Shown here piece after piece: positions 59,225 through 64,000 of a stretch of DNA of 64,000 nt. Positions within the stretch are counted from its first letter, which is position 1, and the number at the start of each line of letters is the position of its first letter. Under the pieces are notes generated by a model. The model ran no database searches and was not told the origin of the DNA. It saw only the letters and a program-made list of their open reading frames with translations. The stretch is from assembly GCF_009792315.1 (NCBI RefSeq), contig NZ_CP045542.1, positions 248,001-312,000 on the forward strand, written 5' to 3'. Source of the DNA: Mycoplasma sp. NEAQ87857 (GTDB lineage Bacteria > Bacillota_I > Bacilli_A > Mycoplasmatales > Metamycoplasmataceae). The translations under genes were made by a program, and so were the position numbers.

Positions 59225-60388
59225 ATGAACAAAATAGAAAAATTAATTTATGAGCTTTGTCCTAATGGAGTAGAGTATAAGAGAATAAAGGATATCGCAA
59301 TATTTGGTACAACTAATTTAGTAAACAAAAAAAGCAATATAGAAAATGGTAAATATCCTATTTACAATTCAAGTATTAATATATTTGGCAGAAGTGATAA
59401 TTATAACAATCCTGGTGATTCTATAATAATTGCTTCCAGAGGCAATGCGGGTTTTATAAATTATTCTAGCGAGAATTTTTTTGCTGGTAATTTATGCTAT
59501 GTAATTAGATCTAAATCTAATAATTTATTAACTAAATTTATTTATTATTATTTAAAGAATAATCAAGATAAAATTATTAACCAATTAGTATCAAAAGGAG
59601 CAATTCCTGCTCTAAATAAATCTGATTTTATTCTTTTTGAAGTGCCGGTTCCACCATTAAGCATCCAAAAAGAAATCGTAAGTGTACTAGACTCCTTCAC
59701 CGAGCTTACAGAAGAGCTTACAGAAGAGCTTACAGAAGAGCTTAACTTACGTTCAGCTCAGTATGTCTATTATAGAGATAGATTACTTGATTTTGAGGAT
59801 AATTCACGAATAAAAATAAAAAAATTAAGTGAAATATCTACCATATTAGTCGGTAGAGATAAACCTAATGATTATCTAGAGTATAAAAATGAAAAATATA
59901 AGTTTCCTATTGTAAGCAATGGTAAAGGACAAAAGGCAATTTTAGGTTACTCAGATACATTCAGCATTAATGATGAATGTGTAACAATATCAGCAAGAGG
60001 AACAATAGGATATTGTGAATATAGAGATTATCCATTCACCCCTGTTGTTAGATTACTAACATTGATTCCAAATAATAATACTAGTGCTAAATTCTTATAT
60101 CATTATTTATCCAAATATTTTAGTGAAAAAACATTTGATACATCTACAATACAACAATTAACTAGAATAGATATTCAAGATATCAAAATATATGTACCTT
60201 CATTATCTATTCAAAATGAAATAGTTAATTTTCTAGATAATTTTGAATATGTATGTAACGATTTAAATATCGGTCTACCTAAAGAAGTAGAACTAAGAAA
60301 CAAACAATACCAATACTACCGTGACCAAATCTTTAATTACCTAAATACTGGTGTTGTTGATAGAGCAGAGAGAGAGAGAGAGTGGTAG
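59225..60388 (+). CDS. hsdS: type I restriction specificity subunit HsdS-B (two TRDs)
   Basis: 387 aa complete-size HsdS. The start (MNKIEKLIYELCPNGVEYKRIKDI) resembles HsdS-A. TRD1 ends PPLSIQKEIVSVLDSF; the spacer has three TEEL repeats (160-171) followed by LRSAQYVYYRDRLL as in HsdS-A. TRD2 (IKIKKLSEISTILVGRDKP onward) differs from that of HsdS-A. Distal region IGLPKEVELRNKQYQYYRDQI. It ends AEREREW from AG tract 3 and stops at TAG. Its recognition sequence should differ from HsdS-A because the TRDs differ. Confidence 0.93.
   Translation: MNKIEKLIYELCPNGVEYKRIKDIAIFGTTNLVNKKSNIENGKYPIYNSSINIFGRSDNYNNPGDSIIIASRGNAGFINYSSENFFAGNLCYVIRSKSNNLLTKFIYYYLKNNQDKIINQLVSKGAIPALNKSDFILFEVPVPPLSIQKEIVSVLDSFTELTEELTEELTEELNLRSAQYVYYRDRLLDFEDNSRIKIKKLSEISTILVGRDKPNDYLEYKNEKYKFPIVSNGKGQKAILGYSDTFSINDECVTISARGTIGYCEYRDYPFTPVVRLLTLIPNNNTSAKFLYHYLSKYFSEKTFDTSTIQQLTRIDIQDIKIYVPSLSIQNEIVNFLDNFEYVCNDLNIGLPKEVELRNKQYQYYRDQIFNYLNTGVVDRAEREREW
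59702..59737 (+). repeat. three 12-bp repeats encoding ELTE in HsdS-B spacer
   Basis: GAGCTTACAGAA repeated three times exactly, giving ELTEELTEELTEEL. Same place and copy number as the LTAE repeats of HsdS-A but with GAA for GCT. Confidence 0.92.
60367..60382 (+). repeat. AG tract 3, (AG)8, at the end of HsdS-B
   Basis: Eight AG units, after which HsdS-B reads Trp-stop. Gain of one unit would continue into the TRD5 frame (60389-60920). Confidence 0.92.
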
Positions 60389-61234
60389 CCTTCTCAAAAT
60401 ACTTCAATATATCTTCAATTCAATTACAATACCTTTATCATATGTAATGAATTATCAACAACCCGCTAAGTATTTAGTTGGTAAAGATCCAAAATATAAT
60501 AATAAATATAAAACACCTGTTTTGACAGCTGGTAAAAGTTTTGTTTTAGGATACACCAATCAAACAGAAGGTATATATAATGCAAACATAAATAATCCCG
60601 TAATTATTTTTGATGATTTTACTTGCGACAATAAATGAGTTGATTTTGATTTTAAAATTAAGTCTTCTGCTATTAAAATATTAAAACCATTTGATGAAAA
60701 TATTATTAATTTAAAATTCGTTTACTATTGAATGCAAGTTAATATAAATCAAACCAGCAATCATAAAAGACATTGAATACAAGACACTTCTAGCAAGTTA
60801 ATCACTTTAACTTCTTTATCTATACAAAATAAAATTGTTGATTTTTTGGATAACTTTGAACAAACTATTATTGATCTCAATATAAAATTACTTAAAGAAG
60901 TAGAATTAATAAACAAATAATACCAATACCACCGTAATCAAATATTTAACTACTTAAATACTAGTGAGTTTGACAGAACAGAAAGAGAGATTAAATCCAA
61001 TTAAATCACTATTATTTATCTTTATCAAGTGAAAGTTACTTTATTTTATATATCGCTAATAAGCAGAATGGCCTGGCAAAACCTATTTCTTAAAACAAAA
61101 TAGTAAATATATTAGATAATCTCCATCAAATATCAAATGATTTTTCTCAAGGTATACCTTTAGAAATTTCACTTAGACAAAAGCAATACACTTATTATCG
61201 TAATTACCCATTTGAACTTCTAAGCAAAAAATAA
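60389..61234 (+). pseudogene. third HsdS module, phase-off and decayed 3' end
   Basis: An open frame offset from HsdS-B runs from AG tract 3 to 60920 and encodes one TRD (YVMNYQQPAKYLVGKDPKY onward) and a distal region ending LLKEVELINK-stop. There the sequence has extra bases relative to the intact copies (ELRNKQYQYYRD), which creates the TAA. Beyond lie a degraded linker with a broken AG tract (around 60980-60990) and a nearly intact copy of the HsdS C-terminal segment (61092-61187, QISNDFSQGIPLEI). It may still supply TRD5 to HsdS-B by slippage; the rest is remnant. Confidence 0.75.
61092..61187 (+). repeat. 96-bp direct repeat, copy 2
   Basis: Near-identical copy of 58312-58407, in the same orientation and about 2.8 kb away, a possible substrate for recombination. 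Confidence 0.85.
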
Positions 61235-61235
61235 T

Positions 61236-61266
61236 AAAAAATCATATAAGTATGACTTATATGATT

Positions 61267-61268
<2 letters not shown>
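61236..61268. terminator. bidirectional terminator overlapping lysS stop
   Basis: Stem AAAAATCATATAAGT / ACTTATATGATTTTA with a 3-nt loop between the hsdS remnant and lysS. Confidence 0.85.
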
Positions 61269-62733
<1,465 letters not shown>

Positions 62734-62799
62734 ATTTAACTCCTTATTTTTTACTTAAAGTTAATGTAAATAAAGTATACATTATTTATAAATTTTATG

Positions 62800-64000
62800 T
62801 TATTTACTTATAGCATCAATAATGATTGGTGCATGATCACTTATATTTCTTATTAAATTAAAATCACTGGTTGATTTTTTATATAAATCCTTATATTTTT
62901 TAGCTGTAATTTCTTTATTAAATAAATGGTTTTTAAAACCTTTAACAATATCGATTTTAAATCAGAAATTAGGTTCTTCATTATAGTCTCTAAAATCAAT
63001 ATCACCTTCTTTAAATACTCATTTATCATAGCTATTTGAATAACCTGAATGATTTTTCTTTTTTGCAAAAGCGTTTGCAGTAGTTAATGATGTTAAGAAT
63101 TTAGTATTATTTGCAATGTTTGAAGGGTAAAAACTTTGAGTATTTGATTTTAAATTAACATAATCAAAAATTGATGCTGATTCTTCTTTGATATTAGTAT
63201 CTCCACCAAAGATGATATTATTTGAGTTTGAAATTGATTTAAAGAATTCAAAAGCTTGAATTAATCCTATTGCTTCTGATATCTCTTTACTTCCTTGATT
63301 TTTTATCTCATAAGTTCCATCTAAAATACCTTTAACAGGTGTTTCATTACTATTTGCCTTTACTCCTGGAGAATCAAAATGACCAAAGAAAGTAGTAATT
63401 AACTTATTGTTATTTTTAATTCTAAATTGCATACCAAATAAAGGTCTAACAAAACTATCATCTGCATCTAAAACACTTACAACATCATCATTTGATTCAA
63501 CTTTTTTAATAGGTCCTTTAAATGAATCATACATCTTATTATTGTTGAAATTTACTGGTTCTACTGTTTGGTTATTATAAATAATAGCAATTTGTTCTTT
63601 TGAAGTTTTATAATCCTTATTTAAAGCTTGATCAATAGGCTGGAATTTAAAAGAATATTTCTCAACTTTTGCAAAATCATTCATTCATTTAACAATTCTT
63701 GCAACCTTAGGACCATCATCATAATTAACTTCAGTTAATCCCATAATATCAGCATTAGATTTAAATAAAGCTGTTGCTATGTTATACACTTTTGATGATA
63801 ATGCAGTAGATTTTTCTCCACCATAATTTAAGATATTTCAATGAAGAATTCTTGTTCTGTTTGAATCTTTTACGAAATTAGATTCTTTTTCTAATTCTGC
63901 ATAAGAAATATCTTTGTTTATTGGTGTTTTTGGATTAGTATTTGTTTCACCAGTTGATTCTTTTGGTGTTTTATTTTCGTTATTCTTTGAACCTGATTGA
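62800..64000 (-). CDS. endonuclease/exonuclease/phosphatase-family surface nuclease, 5' end outside window
   Basis: The C-terminal 399 residues are visible. The order of EEP (DNase I-like) motifs is clear: RILHWNILNYGG (Asn), DIMGLTEVN (catalytic Glu), FGGDTN (Asp/Asn) and SDHAPI (catalytic His). The beginning is a Ser/Thr/Asn/Pro/Lys-rich stretch (TPKESTGETNTNPKTP), typical of the linker after a lipobox in mycoplasma MnuA-type nucleases. Such enzymes degrade host DNA on the cell surface to supply nucleotides. Signal peptide and start lie beyond 64000. Secretion is thus inferred. Confidence 0.82.

Noticed and set aside
56395-60382. CRISPR-like repeat array
   Set aside because: The repeats are tandem 12-bp or 2-bp units inside hsdS coding frames, with no unique spacers and no cas genes.

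Overview
The window is AT-rich throughout and reads as a mollicute genome. TGA must be decoded as Trp (genetic code 4): many genes are continuous only across in-frame TGA codons, including ileS, parE, ligA, uvrB, lgt, yidC and fic. The gene set fits the Mycoplasmopsis/Metamycoplasma side of the mycoplasmas: a P80-P60-HinT operon, many lipoproteins, HPr kinase, and NAD-dependent ligase. The 23S rRNA carries A at E. coli position 2057. I cannot name a species from sequence alone.

Layout. 1-3219: 3' part of ileS and an eight-gene tRNA operon (Phe, Asp, fMet, Ser, Ile2, Met, Ala, Pro), all on minus. 3757-5356: two unrecognised plus-strand membrane-associated genes running into the 3' end of a minus-strand 16S-23S operon (5340-9960). 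That 23S gene appears to lack about its last 80 nt. 10352-20315: rpmB, ftsY-ylxM, dnaJ with a CIRCE-like operator, parE, a HAD phosphatase, an unknown protein, a divergent trigger factor and ligA. 20315-22468: a multi-TM protein and rpsP-trmD-rplS. 22588-27900: a small lipoprotein and the P80-P60-hinT-S66 peptidase cluster. 28046-32348: yidC, rnpA, rpmH, with serS divergent. 32379-39443: a second multi-TM paralogue, Cof-type HAD, PQ-loop protein, a DJ-1 operon with two membrane proteins, def, plsY and a small membrane protein. 39584-42459: a tandem pair of paralogous lipoproteins. 42989-45715: ecfA1-ecfA2-ecfT energy-coupling module. 45841-50686: uvrB-uvrA. 50729-53595: hprK-lgt-trxB. 53620-55818: a Fic protein with a palindromic promoter, and prs. 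55909-61234: a type I restriction specificity (hsdS) array interrupted by rsmG. 61267-64000: lysS and a partial secreted nuclease-like lipoprotein.

The most interesting region is the hsdS array. It contains five target-recognition domains plus a decayed remnant. LTAE/TEEL-type tetrapeptide repeats sit in the central spacers, and AG dinucleotide tracts sit exactly where two HsdS modules meet. At two of the three tracts the downstream module is out of frame, and a single-unit change would fuse it to the upstream HsdS. This looks like a double switch: repeat number in the spacer could set the spacing of the recognition sequence, and AG-tract slippage could set whether a 2-TRD, 3-TRD or 4-TRD protein is made. 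No hsdM or hsdR is in the window.

Expression signals fall into two styles. Some genes have a good Shine-Dalgarno sequence. Others (ftsY, dnaJ, parE, the 15177 HAD, ligA, def, ecfA1, uvrB) have a TATAAT or TAAAAT box only 6-10 nt before the ATG and no Shine-Dalgarno, which implies leaderless or nearly leaderless mRNAs.
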